DNA of 64,000 bases from Subtercola sp. GTDB lineage: Bacteria > Actinomycetota > Actinomycetes > Actinomycetales > Microbacteriaceae. The stretch spans positions 20,790 through 84,789 of the forward strand of contig JAODBB010000217.1 in the NCBI GenBank assembly GCA_025463745.1, read 5' to 3'. The position numbers and the translations under genes were made by a program. Each line of letters opens with the position of its first letter. Positions within the stretch are counted from its first letter, which is position 1. Positions 37,902 to 49,217 of this stretch are shown here, in pieces. The notes beneath the pieces were generated by a model. That model did no database searches and was not told the origin of the DNA. It saw only the letters and a list, made by a program, of their open reading frames with translations.

Positions 37902-39557
37902 ATGTCAGCGACACGAAAGAATCCAGAACGCACAGACGTTCTGATCATCGGGGCGGGCGCCTCGGGTGGAACGGCAGCCAAAGTGTTGACGGAGGCCGGA
38001 GTGAAGGTCGTGGCGCTCGAGCGAGGTTCGTACCTGCGCAACGAGCACTACTCAGGTGATGAACTGAAATACATCAATCGCAACTACGTGTGGCCAGACC
38101 CCGATTTGAAACCCCGCACCTACCGCAACGGCGAAGACGCCGAAACCGAGGTTACTCAGTTTTCGCCCACGCCTCAGGGCGTCGGCGGTGGAACCATCCA
38201 CTGGGGCGGCATCGTACCGCGCATGACCCTCGACGACTTCAGACTGCGATCGCTGCACGGCGACATCGAAGGTGCGAGTCTCGTGGACTGGCCCATCCAA
38301 TACGACGACCTCGAGCCTTATTACACGAAGGTCGAGTGGGAACTCGGCACCTCGGGCCTGGCAGGAGCGAACCGCTGGGAGGCCCCGCGCAGTAAGGGCT
38401 ACCCGACCCCGCCGGTCGCCCTCAGCCACTACGGGCGCGTGTTCAGCCAAGCGATGAAGAAGATGGGCCACAGCACGTTCCCTATTCCCCAGGCCATGGT
38501 GACGACGCCCTACAAGGGCCGTAAGCCGCATGTCTACTCGGGCTTCTGGCAGCAGTACGGCGACCCGGTGGGCGCGAAGTCTTCCACGGCGAACACCTTC
38601 ATTCCCGACGCCCTCGCCACCGGGCTGCTCGACCTTCGAACGGACTGCTACGTCAGTCGCATTCTGCTCACTCCCGATGGAAAGGCGCGCGGCGTCGTCT
38701 ACACCGACATCGAGGGCAACGAATTCGAGCAACTCGCCGACGTTGTTCTGTGCTGCGCGGGAGCGATCGAGACAACACGCTTGCTGCGTCTCTCAGCCAC
38801 GGAGCATCATAAAGACGGGCTAGGCAACTCGAGCGGGCTGCTCGGTCGCAACGCCACCTTTCATGAATATCTGTTCGCCGTCGGCCTCTTCGACAAAGAG
38901 GTCGTCGACCCGCTTTACCCCTGGGCCGGTCACTACATGAACTCGATGTCGTTCGACTTCTATAAAACCGACTACGACCGAGGCCACCTTCTCGGCACGT
39001 TGATCTTCGCTTCCATGCTCGGGCACCCGATCAACTGGACCTTCCCCGGTCGGCCCACCTGGGGCCAGGCCTCGAAAGACGCCGACCGCGACCTCTTCAA
39101 CCACAGCATGAAGCTCGGCGTGATGACTCAGGATCTGCCCCGCGAACAGAACATCGTCGACCTCGACCCCACCATCACCGACGGCTGGGGGCTGCCCGTG
39201 GCGAGAATCACCCACACGCCGCATCCGAACGATTTGGCACACACCAACTGGCAAGTCGACAAGAACATGGAGATTCTGACCGAAGCCGGCGCCAGCAAAG
39301 TGGTTCCGGTGTATCTCGACAAGATCACCGGCAACTGCTGCCACGAGATGGGCACTGCCCGCATGGGAACCGACCCTAACAAGTCGGTCGTCGACATCTG
39401 GAATCAGACTCACGATGTTCCCGGTCTGTACATTCTCGATGGCAGTTTCTTTCCGACCTCCACCGGGGTGAACCCGACCCTGACCATCATGGCTAACGCG
39501 TGGCGCGTGTGCGAACGCATCATCAAGGTGCACAAGCACGGCCGCAACCCACTATGA
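37902..39557 (+). CDS. GMC family FAD-dependent oxidoreductase
   Basis: TDVLIIGAGASGGTAAKVLTEAG; C-terminal NCCHEMGTARMGTDP...LYILDGSFFPTSTGVNPTLTIMA. Confidence 0.9.
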   Translation: MSATRKNPERTDVLIIGAGASGGTAAKVLTEAGVKVVALERGSYLRNEHYSGDELKYINRNYVWPDPDLKPRTYRNGEDAETEVTQFSPTPQGVGGGTIHWGGIVPRMTLDDFRLRSLHGDIEGASLVDWPIQYDDLEPYYTKVEWELGTSGLAGANRWEAPRSKGYPTPPVALSHYGRVFSQAMKKMGHSTFPIPQAMVTTPYKGRKPHVYSGFWQQYGDPVGAKSSTANTFIPDALATGLLDLRTDCYVSRILLTPDGKARGVVYTDIEGNEFEQLADVVLCCAGAIETTRLLRLSATEHHKDGLGNSSGLLGRNATFHEYLFAVGLFDKEVVDPLYPWAGHYMNSMSFDFYKTDYDRGHLLGTLIFASMLGHPINWTFPGRPTWGQASKDADRDLFNHSMKLGVMTQDLPREQNIVDLDPTITDGWGLPVARITHTPHPNDLAHTNWQVDKNMEILTEAGASKVVPVYLDKITGNCCHEMGTARMGTDPNKSVVDIWNQTHDVPGLYILDGSFFPTSTGVNPTLTIMANAWRVCERIIKVHKHGRNPL

Positions 39558-39589
39558 ACCCTTCACACCCCACGAAAGGAAACAAGCAC

Positions 39590-40351
39590 ATGGTCAGCCA
39601 ATCAGAGTGGCCAACCACGACGGCCTCGCCACTGAAGGGCCCGCAAAGAACATTCTTCACCGAGCACGAGTGGCAGGTCATCGAGGCGGCAACCGCCCGC
39701 ATCATTCCCACCGACTACGACCCGGGGGCACGTGAGGCGCAGGTAGTGCGATTTCTCGATCGTTTTCTCTCCGGCACCGACTACATCTATGCAAGTGCCC
39801 GGGGCGACGGGTTTCTGGAAATGAGCGGAAAAGAACACGAAGCCTGGCAGAACCGAATCGAGCATCGCCAGCAGGTGTATCGAGACGGTATTCAGACTCT
39901 CGACGAGCTCAGCGAAAGTGCCTACCGAAGAGGATTCACCGAACTCAGCGACGAGGAACGAGATGCCGTTCTCACGAAAGCATCGGGCAAGCCAAAACCC
40001 AAGCACGTCGTTCTGAGCAACGACGTCGCCTCCAACGCCGGCGAAGGCGGGCCTCCCCCAAGCAATCAACCCGTGAACGATACGGGCATGGGCTTCTTCG
40101 ACATGCTCGTGACGCACACCCGCCAAGGCTTCTACGCCGACCCGGTGTACGGCGGCAATGCCGGCTTCATCGGCTGGCGAGTCATCGGCTTCGACGGGCC
40201 GAATTCCCTTGCCGACACGGTAGACGGCTCGTACACCACGACCGACTACATGTTGATGTCGGCCAAGTGGCCGTATGCGCAGAGCCCCGCGGTTCAGGCC
40301 TACCGCATCACGCATGCAACATCTTCCCGGCCCATCCCTTCCGCGGAATGA
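39590..40351 (+). CDS. Gluconate 2-dehydrogenase subunit 3 family protein
   Basis: FFTEHEWQVIEAATARIIPTDYDPGAREAQVVRFLDRFL...YADPVYGGNAGFIGWRVIGFDG; RBS gaaagga upstream. Confidence 0.88.
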   Translation: MVSQSEWPTTTASPLKGPQRTFFTEHEWQVIEAATARIIPTDYDPGAREAQVVRFLDRFLSGTDYIYASARGDGFLEMSGKEHEAWQNRIEHRQQVYRDGIQTLDELSESAYRRGFTELSDEERDAVLTKASGKPKPKHVVLSNDVASNAGEGGPPPSNQPVNDTGMGFFDMLVTHTRQGFYADPVYGGNAGFIGWRVIGFDGPNSLADTVDGSYTTTDYMLMSAKWPYAQSPAVQAYRITHATSSRPIPSAE

Positions 40352-40371
40352 ATAAGAAAGAGAGAAACACC

Positions 40372-41376
40372 ATGGAAAAGACCAGAATCATCCTCGACAC
40401 CGACATCGGAACCTACTATGACGACGCCGTGGCAGTGATGTTCGCGGCGCAGTCTCCCGAATTGCAGGTGGAGGGCGTGACCACCTGTTACGGCGACACC
40501 GACCTGCGCGCGCGAATCGCAGCGAAAGTGCTGAAGACCGCCGGCCGCGAAGACATTCCGGTCTTCAAAGGCATCGGGCGGCCGATGCGAGGCTACGGCC
40601 TGATGTTCGGATTCGAAGGCGAAGGCATTTTGGAACCGGATGAAGAGATCACCTACGAGAAACAGCACGCGGTAGATTTCATCATCGAGACGATCATGAA
40701 CAACCCGGGCGAGATCAAGGTCGTCACGCTCGGCACGGTTTCGAACGTGGCGCACGCAATCTTGAAAGAGCCGAAGGTGATCGACAACATCAAAGAACTC
40801 ATCATCATGGCCGGAGTCGTCATTCCCATCGTCGACGAGAAGGGGGTGCGGCGCTCGCCACGCGAAGAGTACAACTTCAACAACGACGCGATCGCCGCAG
40901 AAATCGTACTCAACTCGGGTATGCCGATCAGCTACGTGCCGTGCGATGTGACGCTGTACACACCGCTGCTCGACGACGACCGTGACAAGATCCGCGCCAC
41001 GAAGACGCCCATCTGCGAAATGGCGACGCGGATCTTCGACCTGTGGCCACCGCAGGAGAAGCTCATCTACACGGCCGTCGGCATCGCGACCGAGCACACC
41101 GCGCTCTGGCTGCACGACCCGCTAGTGGTCATGCACGCCTTCGAACGTACGCTGCTGAAGATGTTCCCCTTGCACATCGCCACGGAGTACAACCCGACCA
41201 ACATCGAACGCGACATGTACATCGCCAACATGAACGGCAACCAAGACCTTCTTCGCACCAACCCCAAGAAGCTGCCGCCGAACATGGATGTTGCCCTCGA
41301 GGTCGACGGCCCGCGCGTCAGCCGCTTCTTCACCGAACGCCTCACCGCGCCGATGGGTAATGGCCTGACCAAGTAA
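40372..41376 (+). CDS. Nucleoside hydrolase family protein
   Basis: RIILDTDIGTYYDDAVAVMFAAQSPELQVEGVTTCYGD; EYNFNNDAIAAEIVL. Confidence 0.9.
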   Translation: MEKTRIILDTDIGTYYDDAVAVMFAAQSPELQVEGVTTCYGDTDLRARIAAKVLKTAGREDIPVFKGIGRPMRGYGLMFGFEGEGILEPDEEITYEKQHAVDFIIETIMNNPGEIKVVTLGTVSNVAHAILKEPKVIDNIKELIIMAGVVIPIVDEKGVRRSPREEYNFNNDAIAAEIVLNSGMPISYVPCDVTLYTPLLDDDRDKIRATKTPICEMATRIFDLWPPQEKLIYTAVGIATEHTALWLHDPLVVMHAFERTLLKMFPLHIATEYNPTNIERDMYIANMNGNQDLLRTNPKKLPPNMDVALEVDGPRVSRFFTERLTAPMGNGLTK

Positions 41377-41410
41377 TCGACGACGAAAGTCATCGAAAAG
41401 AGTGGTGGCG

Positions 41411-42465
41411 TCAAACGTCCGTCGGGTTTCCGCGGAGGTTTGGCGCCACTTCGCCCAGGTACAGAACACCGTTGATCCGGCGCGGGATGCCAAGGGGATT
41501 TCCGTCGCGCAGGGCTTCAGGTAATAAGCCCTGGGGAGCATCCTGATAAGCGACCGGGCGCTGGAATCGTCGAACGGCAGTCGCGCCCACCGAGCTGTGC
41601 TGCGTCGAGGTCGACGGCCACGGGCCCCCGTGGTGCTGAGACCAGGCGACTGCGACACCCGTCGGCCATCCCCCGAAAAGCAGGCGACCGGCCACTTGTT
41701 CCAGCCGAGCGACGACCGTGCTGAGAGCGTCGTCGGGCTCAGAGTGGATGGTCGCCGTAAGGCTGCCCTCGAGAAGGTCTAGCGCCGCGAGAAGCTCTGT
41801 TTCGTCGCCGTAGCGAACGAGGACGGTGACCGGTCCGAATACCTCGGTGAGCACTGTGTCGGCGTGTTCGATGAGCACCTGAACGGTTGTAGCCAGCACG
41901 ATGGGTTGCGCCTCGGGGCCAGAGTCCTGCTTGCCACCGGCGAGCACCTCAAGCCCCGGCACGCCAAGGAGGTCGCGCAAGCCGCTTTGAAATCCTTCGG
42001 CGATCGACGGAGTGAGCATCCGGGAGCGCTGAGTGCCGACGAGCCCGGCGAGCGCCCGTTCCGTGCGCGATAGGCGGGGCACGAAGACGACGCCTGGTTT
42101 CGTACAGAACTGCCCCGCCCCAAGTTGGAACGACCCGGCCAGACCTGCCGCGAGTTCGGCGCCCCTCGCTGTGTCGGCGGCACGGGTGATGACGACCGGA
42201 TTGACGCTGCCCATTTCGGCGAAGAATGGAATCGGCGTCGGCCGCCCCGCCGCACGGTCGTATAGAGCTCGCCCACCGTTCAGCGAGCCGGTGAACGATG
42301 CTGCTGTGATCGCCGGATGATCGATCAGCGCGTTTCCCGCTTCAAATCCTGTCACCAGCGAAAATACCCCGGGGGGCGCACCGCGTGAGAGTAACGCGTC
42401 GGCCACAAGATCCGCCGTCAGGCGTGACAAGCGCTCGCTCACCGACGTCGGGGCAGACGGGCTTG
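41411..42465 (-). pseudogene. Aldehyde dehydrogenase remnant (2,5-dioxovalerate/KGSADH type), N-terminal part lost
   Basis: C-terminal ALDH homology with catalytic Glu/Cys-region motifs (FFAEMGSVNPVVI; GQFCTKPGVVFV); the N-terminal region is replaced by unrelated sequence. Confidence 0.75.
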
Positions 42466-43003
42466 TCGTGCTCGTCGCTGGCAAGTCGCGTCTCGGATTC
42501 CGGCACCCGTTGCCGACCGACGCTCTTCTCGGACACCGTGCGATGGTCGTGGCGTGCGCCAGACGGCATGGGATGATCGCGAACCTCACCCGCTGGGCAG
42601 CTTCGGTTCGCAGTCAGCCGGTGAGCGTCGCGATGAGAACCGCATTCTCGACGTGGAGAGCGATATCTTCGCGGCGACCGTTGCCGGTCGCCGGCTTTCG
42701 GATGTGTTCGGAGACATCATCGATGCCTATCCGCGCCACGGTTTCGCTACGGATAGCTGGACCGAACACCACCAAGGTGGCCCGACGGGGTACGTCGGCC
42801 GTGACCCGCGAGCCTCACGGATGACCGCTAAAGACTGCCTCACCGTGAACCAGGCCGTGGCATGGAACCCGTCGGCACCATACACGAAGATCGAAGACAC
42901 TGTGCTGCTGACCGAGGTGGGCATTGAGGTGCTCACGGTCGACGAACGATGGCCGACCCTCGACGTCGATGGCCGACTTCGGCCTGTGACGCTGGAGCTC
43001 TGA
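42441..43003 (+). pseudogene. M24 family peptidase remnant, 5'-truncated and frameshifted
   Basis: GLVVLVAGKSRLGFRHPLPTDALLGHRAMVVACARRHGMIANLTRW in one frame, then LSDVFGDIIDAYPRHG...EHHQGGPTGYVGRDPRAS...NQAVAWNPSAPYTKIEDTVLLTEVGIEVLT in another; frame change near 42595-42605. Confidence 0.7.
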
Positions 43004-44450
43004 TGGTGAGCCGGATCGACCGGGGCGCCCTTGTCGCCAAGCATTCCCCCCATTACCATGCAGTCAACCCGACCGCACCACTGTCAGTCGGCAACGGCGA
43101 GTTCTGTTTCACGACCGATGTGACCGGGCTGCAGACCTTCCCCACCGACTACTCGGTCGATTCGGATGCCGGCAGCACCCCTGGAACACTTCTGGGAACG
43201 CTCTCACAGTGGGCCTGGCATTCGACGTCGGCACCACCATACGACGTGAATGAGAGCTACCGCTTTTACGAGACAGCACAGGGCAGCGTTCCCTACGTCG
43301 ATCTCGGCAACAACTCGTCCATTCACGATCAGCACGGAGAATCGCCCGCCGAAGAGTGGCTGCGAAACAATCCGCACCGTCTTGACCTGGGTCGAGTAGG
43401 CCTGTGGACAGGCAGCCAACCCGACATCGAAAAGCTCGGCAACATCGATCAGACGCTAGACCTCGGTGCAGGCATCCTGAGCAGCCGATTCGTTCTCGAC
43501 GGGCGACAGATGGACGTGCGCACGGCCGCGCATCCCGATTGCGATGCGATCGGCGTGCTGATCGAGACGGCCGACGGCGGTGAGGTCGGGGTGCGCCTTC
43601 GTTTTCCATACGGCTCAGAGGATTGGGGCAACGCGGCGGACTGGGACGCCCCGGATCGGCACCGAACCACGATCACGACGGTTGACCAAGGCTGGTGCCT
43701 CAAGCGCACGATCGATGACACGTCGTACTCGATCAGAATCACGGCACCTGCGGCCGAACTAGTCAGACTGGCTGAGCACGACATTGTCGTGCAGTCATCC
43801 GGCCGGCTGCAGGTCACCATCGAATTCTCTGGCGGCAATTGCGGCAACGGAATGATCCAACCCGGCCCACTTCGGGCGTCGCAAGTGCACACCGCCACCA
43901 CCGCGCACTGGCAGAAATTCTGGGCCACAGGTGGAGCCATCGACTTCTCGGAGAGCGACGACTCGCGTGCACACGAACTGGAGCGCCGGGTCATACTCTC
44001 GCAGTACCTGACTGCCATTCAATGCGCCGGAAGCACGCCGCCCGCCGAGACAGGCCTGACAATGAACTCGTGGCGCGGCAAATTCCACGTTGAGATGCAC
44101 TGGTGGCACGCGGCGCATTTTCCGCTGTGGGGCCGACCCGAGCTGCTCGAGCGGAGTCTGCCGTGGTACGAAATGTGCTGGCACGGGCCCAGACGACCGC
44201 GCGTGCACAGGGGCATGTGGGTGCGCGCTGGCCCAAACAGGTGGGACCCGACGGTCGCGAAGCGCCCAGCAATATCGGTCCGTTCCTGGTCTGGCAGCAG
44301 CCGCATCCCCTCTATCTTGCCGAGCTGGTGTATCGATCACGACGAGACCGACAGACCCTCGAACGCTGGGCGCCGATCGTCTTCGAGACCGCCGCCTTCA
44401 TGGCGTCGTTCGCAACTCCCGGTGAAATGGGCTTTGAACTCGGCTCGGCG
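43003..44450 (+). pseudogene. Glycoside hydrolase-like protein, frameshifted and 3'-truncated
   Basis: ATG at 43003 overlaps the M24 stop; HYHAVNPTAPLSVGNGEFCFTTDVTGLQTFP...WHAAHFPLWGRPELLERSLPWYEMCW, then continuation in another frame (VGARWPKQVGPDGREAPSNIGPFLVWQQPHPLYLAELVYR), then truncation. Confidence 0.7.
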
Positions 44451-44630
44451 TCTCCCGAGCGAGGGTCTCGGACACAATGGAGGGACTGCCTGGCTCGTCT
44501 AGAACGGGGCGATGGTTCTGAGTAGGTGCTTGAGACTCCCCCGGATCAGACAAACAGTCGAATAGACGCCGATGACGATCAGCGAAAACGAAGACCGACG
44601 CATGTCGCGTCGAGCGTCGTATTGGTGGAC

Positions 44631-44754
44631 CTAAGGAGAAGGATTTCAAACTTGACGCCCGAGCTCAATAAATTGATTGGACAATAGCCAATCTGATCAG
44701 GCATTTCTCTAATCGAGCCGCAATACTACAGCCGAGTTGGAACTATCGCCTCAG
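44631..44754 (+). repeat. 124-bp inverted-repeat-bounded element, copy A (IS21-terminus/MITE-like)
   Basis: ctaaggagaaggatttcaaacttgacgccc ... gccgagttggaactatcgcctcag; collinear with copy B at 57470-57593. Confidence 0.65.
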
Positions 44755-44954
44755 TTCTCGCTACAGGCCAGGCCACACAACCGTGGCATTGTTCCTCCGG
44801 GCAGCCGAAAGCGTCGGGCACAATTTCGCTCGGAGTGCAGGCGATCTCCAGCTGTTGAAAACGTAGTCACGGCAATCCGTGGAATCAGCAGTCGCTTTCG
44901 GCGCCGGGAGACATCGATGATGAGCGGCGAACCAACTGCCCGCGCTGGATGGAT

Positions 44955-46652
44955 TCAGCGCAGGCTGTGCAGCAAAGCCGCCCGGGCGCGGACGGCGATA
45001 TGCAGATTGAGCCGGGAGTCCGCGTCGGTCAGGTCGCGGCCGCTCAGCTCGCGGATGCGGCCGAGGCGGTATCGCAGCGTGCTGCGATGAATGATCAGCG
45101 AATCCGCCGTGCGATCGTAGTTGCCGCCGGAATCCAAGTAGACGGTCAGCGTGTGCACCAGCTCGGAGTGGTGATCCCGGTCGTGATCGACCAGGGCGCC
45201 GAGCCACTCGTTCACGTACCGGTCGAGCTCGGCCCCGTCGTCGGACGTGTCGAGGATGCGGAGCAGGCCGAGGTCGTCATGGCTCGACAATCCGTATGGC
45301 CGGCGCGACGCGACCCGGATCTGCAAGGCCCGGCTCGCCTCTGCGAAGGAGCGGGGGAGATCGTCGGCGATGCAGCGTCCACCGACACCGATCGTGCCGC
45401 GCGTGCTGAAGATCGTGGACGACAGCCTCTCGTAGAGGCTTGAGAGGTCGACGCGGTCGGCGACTACGACAAGGACTGTATCCGGTCGCCGCGAGATGAG
45501 GGCCGGTACGCGCATCGCCCCGAGTTCGTGGCGCACCGCGGCACCGATGTCGACACGGTTGGGCGTCGGGTACTCCCACGAGACGAGTACGACGCGCTGA
45601 TGATTGCTGAGATCGAAATGGAGCGACTCCGCGCGAGCGAGGGCATCGACGACTTTGGCGCCGCTGACCAGGTCGTCCGCGAGGTCGCGACCCAGCCGGA
45701 TCTCCACCTCCGCGACGCTACGGTGGTGGGAGAGCTCGACGGCGATCATCGCGCTCGCATACTCGACGGCGAATCGATCGTCGTCGCTCCGGTTGTCATC
45801 CGGATCGTAGATGCCGACCACGCCGAGCGTCTCTTCGCCCGAGCGGACCCGGGTGGACTGCCAGCCGGTATTCACCACGTCGCCGGCGGTGAGAGTGCTG
45901 ACGGGCGCGCGCATATTGGACGGCGCGGCCGAGTCGCCGACTCCGACGAAGGCACGCTCGTTGCCGAAGGAGTCCTGCAGCACGACCGAGCGTCGGGTGA
46001 TCGCGCTCAACGCCTCGATGATCTGTGTTTCGCCGTTGCTGGTGCCGGCCGCTTTGACGATGGAGTCTCGAATGTGCTGGTGCGTGTTCAGACGTACGAT
46101 CGTTGCCGCCATCGTGCGGTTCGAGCCCGCCTGAGCTTCGCCGAGCTGCCGCAGCTCATTTGCCTGACGGCGCTCTCGGTCGATGAGCTCGGCCGTCGCC
46201 AGCGCGGCACCGGTCGGCTCGGCTAGCGCGCAGAGCAGGAACAACGCCTCGCGCGACGGTTCGGCTTTCGTTTGGAGCACGAAGGCGCCTTTGACCTTGC
46301 CAGTTCCCCGAAAGAACAGAGCGTATCGCCAGACCTTACCGTTCTCCAGTACACCGTTCATCCCTGCGCGTGCCTCCACCAGCAAATCAAGTCTGCGGTT
46401 CGCCTTGCCCGAATAGCGGGCGAGATGATCGCCCTCGGCGACGTACACGGCGGGAACGGCGCATCCGGCAATCGCCTTGGCCGACGCGCACGCGAGACGC
46501 AATGTTCGGCGCGTGGTCGGCTGCTCGAACATCTTCGAACCCACCCTGAAGAGGCCGTACAGATCCGACTGTGCCTTCGCATCGAGGTCGGCCCGCTCGA
46601 CAAAACTTGGATCGCTCAGTGCGCACATGATGGTGGACTCCGCTGTGTACAC
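44955..46652 (-). CDS. PucR/CdaR-like transcriptional regulator
   Basis: C-terminal LTVYLDSGGNYDRTADSLIIHRSTLRYRLGRIRELSGRDL; GAF-like N-terminal region. Confidence 0.85.
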   Translation of the reverse strand: MYTAESTIMCALSDPSFVERADLDAKAQSDLYGLFRVGSKMFEQPTTRRTLRLACASAKAIAGCAVPAVYVAEGDHLARYSGKANRRLDLLVEARAGMNGVLENGKVWRYALFFRGTGKVKGAFVLQTKAEPSREALFLLCALAEPTGAALATAELIDRERRQANELRQLGEAQAGSNRTMAATIVRLNTHQHIRDSIVKAAGTSNGETQIIEALSAITRRSVVLQDSFGNERAFVGVGDSAAPSNMRAPVSTLTAGDVVNTGWQSTRVRSGEETLGVVGIYDPDDNRSDDDRFAVEYASAMIAVELSHHRSVAEVEIRLGRDLADDLVSGAKVVDALARAESLHFDLSNHQRVVLVSWEYPTPNRVDIGAAVRHELGAMRVPALISRRPDTVLVVVADRVDLSSLYERLSSTIFSTRGTIGVGGRCIADDLPRSFAEASRALQIRVASRRPYGLSSHDDLGLLRILDTSDDGAELDRYVNEWLGALVDHDRDHHSELVHTLTVYLDSGGNYDRTADSLIIHRSTLRYRLGRIRELSGRDLTDADSRLNLHIAVRARAALLHSLR

Positions 46653-46788
46653 GCTAGCCGCTTTCGACTAGACCCGACAGTGCAATGACGAGGATTTCTT
46701 TGGCTCCGCTGGGACGAAGATACGGCGATTCCGCGGGCGCACACTCGGCAACAGCGAGACCGAGATCGACCTCGCGAGGGAGGACATC

Positions 46789-48663
46789 ATGGCTAAAGCA
46801 GTCGGCATCGACCTCGGCACCACGAACTCTGTGATCGCTGTCTGGGAGGGGGGCGAGGCGAGAGTCATCCCGAACGCGGAGGGTGCGCGCACGACCCCGT
46901 CGGTCGTGGCGTTCACAGACACCGGTGAGCGACTCGTAGGCCAGCTCGCCCGGCGGCAGGCGATCCTCAATCCCAAGGGCACGATCTCGTCGGCCAAACG
47001 CTTCATCGGGCGCAACTTCGACGAGGTCGAAGGGGAGACCAAGGCGGTCGGGTTCGATATCGCGCCCGGTCCGAACGGAGAGGCCCGGTTCACCATCCGC
47101 GGAAAGTTGTACGCACCGGAGGAGATCAGCGCGCTGGTACTGCGCAAACTCGTCGACGACGCCGCCAAGTTCCTCGGTGAGAAGGTCACCGAGGCAGTCA
47201 TCACAGTCCCGGCGTACTTCAACGACGCTCAACGTACATCGACGAGGGATGCCGGTCGCATCGCAGGACTCGAGGTGCTCCGCATCATCAACGAGCCGAC
47301 CGCTGCAGCTCTCGCATACGGCCTCGACAAGAAGGAGCACGAGACGGTGCTCGTCTTCGACCTCGGCGGCGGCACCTTCGACGTCAGTCTGCTCGACGTC
47401 GGCGACGGCGTCGTGGAGGTGCGCTCCACCGCAGGCGACACCCACCTCGGCGGGGACGACTTCGATCGCCGGATCGTCGATTACCTCGCCGACGAGTTCC
47501 AGAAAGAGAACGGAATCGACCTTCGCAACGACCCTCAGGCCCTCCAGCGTCTCTTCGAGGCATCCGAGAAAGCGAAGGTCGAGCTCAGCACGGTGAGCCA
47601 GACGCAGGTCAGCCTGCCGTTCATCACGGCGGATGCCTCTGGTCCGAAGCACTTGACGACCACGCTCAAGCGCGCCACCTTCGAAAACATCACCGCCGAC
47701 CTGGTCGAGCGTTGCCTGGCTCCGGTGCGCCGGGCGATGGAGGATGCGAAGGTCACCGAGAACGACATTGACGAGGTCATCCTGGTCGGTGGTTCGACGA
47801 GGATCCCGGCCGTGCAGAACCTCGTCAAACGGCTCACCGGCGGCAAAGACCCGAACATGACCGTGAACCCGGATGAGGTGGTCGCCATCGGTGCGGCGAT
47901 CCAGGCGGGGGTGCTGAAGGGTGAAGTCAGCGACGTGCTCTTGCTCGATGTGACCCCGCTCTCCCTGGGCGTCGAGACCCGTGGTGGCGTGATGACGAAG
48001 CTCATCGAACGCAACACCACCATTCCGGCGCGCCGGAGTGAAGTGTTTTCCACAGCACAGGACAACCAGGATTCGGTTGAGATTGTGGTGCTGCAGGGTG
48101 AGCGCGAACGAGCCGCCGACAACCGGGTGCTCGGCCGATTCACGTTGACCGGTATCAGGCCGGCGCCACGCGGCGACCCGCACGTCGAGGTCACGTTCGA
48201 CATCGACGCGAACGGGATCCTCGATGTGAAAGCGCGCGATAAGGACACCGGCGTCGAGCAGGGGATCACGATCAGCGGTACGACGAATCTCGACCAGACC
48301 GAGATCGACCGCATGGTGCAGGAGGCCGAGCAGCACCGCACCGAAGACCAGCGTCTGCGCGAAGACATCGACGCCCGGAACGAGCTCGATGCGGCCGCCT
48401 ACAGGGCCGAGCGCACGCTTTCGGATCGTGGCGAATCCGTACCCGAGCATGAGCGCTCCCGCGCCGAGATGCTGATCGGGCAGGCGAGGGAGGCCGTGGG
48501 GCGAGAGGTCTCCGCATCCGAGGCTCGAGAACTGGCAAGCGAACTGCTGCAAGTGGAGGCAGCCCTCTCCGTCGCCCGAGCCTCCGAGGCGTCGGCATCC
48601 TCGGGCTCCGAGGATGCCGACGATTCGGACGATGTCGTCGACGCCGAGTTCGATCGAAACTGA
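46789..48663 (+). CDS. dnaK: Molecular chaperone DnaK
   Basis: [22 protein letters not shown]...[20 protein letters not shown]. Confidence 0.97.
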   Translation: MAKAVGIDLGTTNSVIAVWEGGEARVIPNAEGARTTPSVVAFTDTGERLVGQLARRQAILNPKGTISSAKRFIGRNFDEVEGETKAVGFDIAPGPNGEARFTIRGKLYAPEEISALVLRKLVDDAAKFLGEKVTEAVITVPAYFNDAQRTSTRDAGRIAGLEVLRIINEPTAAALAYGLDKKEHETVLVFDLGGGTFDVSLLDVGDGVVEVRSTAGDTHLGGDDFDRRIVDYLADEFQKENGIDLRNDPQALQRLFEASEKAKVELSTVSQTQVSLPFITADASGPKHLTTTLKRATFENITADLVERCLAPVRRAMEDAKVTENDIDEVILVGGSTRIPAVQNLVKRLTGGKDPNMTVNPDEVVAIGAAIQAGVLKGEVSDVLLLDVTPLSLGVETRGGVMTKLIERNTTIPARRSEVFSTAQDNQDSVEIVVLQGERERAADNRVLGRFTLTGIRPAPRGDPHVEVTFDIDANGILDVKARDKDTGVEQGITISGTTNLDQTEIDRMVQEAEQHRTEDQRLREDIDARNELDAAAYRAERTLSDRGESVPEHERSRAEMLIGQAREAVGREVSASEARELASELLQVEAALSVARASEASASSGSEDADDSDDVVDAEFDRN

Positions 48664-48676
48664 GGACCTCGGGAAC

Positions 48677-49213
48677 ATGGACCACCCGGATGAGCGCAGC
48701 ACGAACACCGAGGAGGGGCTCCCTTCCGGCGAGCGCGCCGAGCGGCCGGAGAAATCCTCCGCGGCCCCGAGTGACGACCTCAGCCTTCGCCTTGCGGAAG
48801 TCGAGGATCGTTGGCATCGCGCGGCGGCCGACCTCGACAACACCAGGAAGCGGGCTGCCCGCGAACTCGCGTTGGCCCGCGATGCAGAGCGGGCTCGCGC
48901 CGCATCCGTCTTCCTCCCCGTCGTAGACGGTCTCGAGGATGCGGTCACCTATGCCACAGGGGTGAACGCCGCACTTGCCGAAGGCATGGAATCGATCCGA
49001 GAGCAAGCCATCGATGCGCTCGAGCGTCTCGGCTATTCCCGAATCGACGAAGTGGGTGTGCCGTTCGATCCGCGCATCCACGAGGTCGTGTCGGTGGTCG
49101 AGCGAGGCGAGCGGCCGCCCCGTACGGTCGTCGCCGTCCCTCGGCTCGGATTCGGAAGCCCTGAGCACCTGCTGCGTCCCGCCGACGTCGTCGTGACCGC
49201 AGCGGAAGCGTGA
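48677..49213 (+). CDS. grpE: Nucleotide exchange factor GrpE
   Basis: DRWHRAAADLDNTRKRAARELALARDAERARAASVFLPVVDGLEDA; position after dnaK. Confidence 0.92.
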   Translation: MDHPDERSTNTEEGLPSGERAERPEKSSAAPSDDLSLRLAEVEDRWHRAAADLDNTRKRAARELALARDAERARAASVFLPVVDGLEDAVTYATGVNAALAEGMESIREQAIDALERLGYSRIDEVGVPFDPRIHEVVSVVERGERPPRTVVAVPRLGFGSPEHLLRPADVVVTAAEA

Positions 49214-49217
49214 CGCC

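Noticed and set aside
46653-46788. HAIR or CIRCE heat-shock operator before dnaK
   Set aside because: No CTTGAGT-N7-ACTCAAG or TTAGCACTC-N9-GAGTGCTAA match seen by eye
46654-48948. 764-aa minus-strand ORF antisense to dnaK
   Set aside because: High-GC mirror ORF: the plus strand encodes canonical DnaK, and the antisense product is Arg/His/Asp-rich with no recognisable domain
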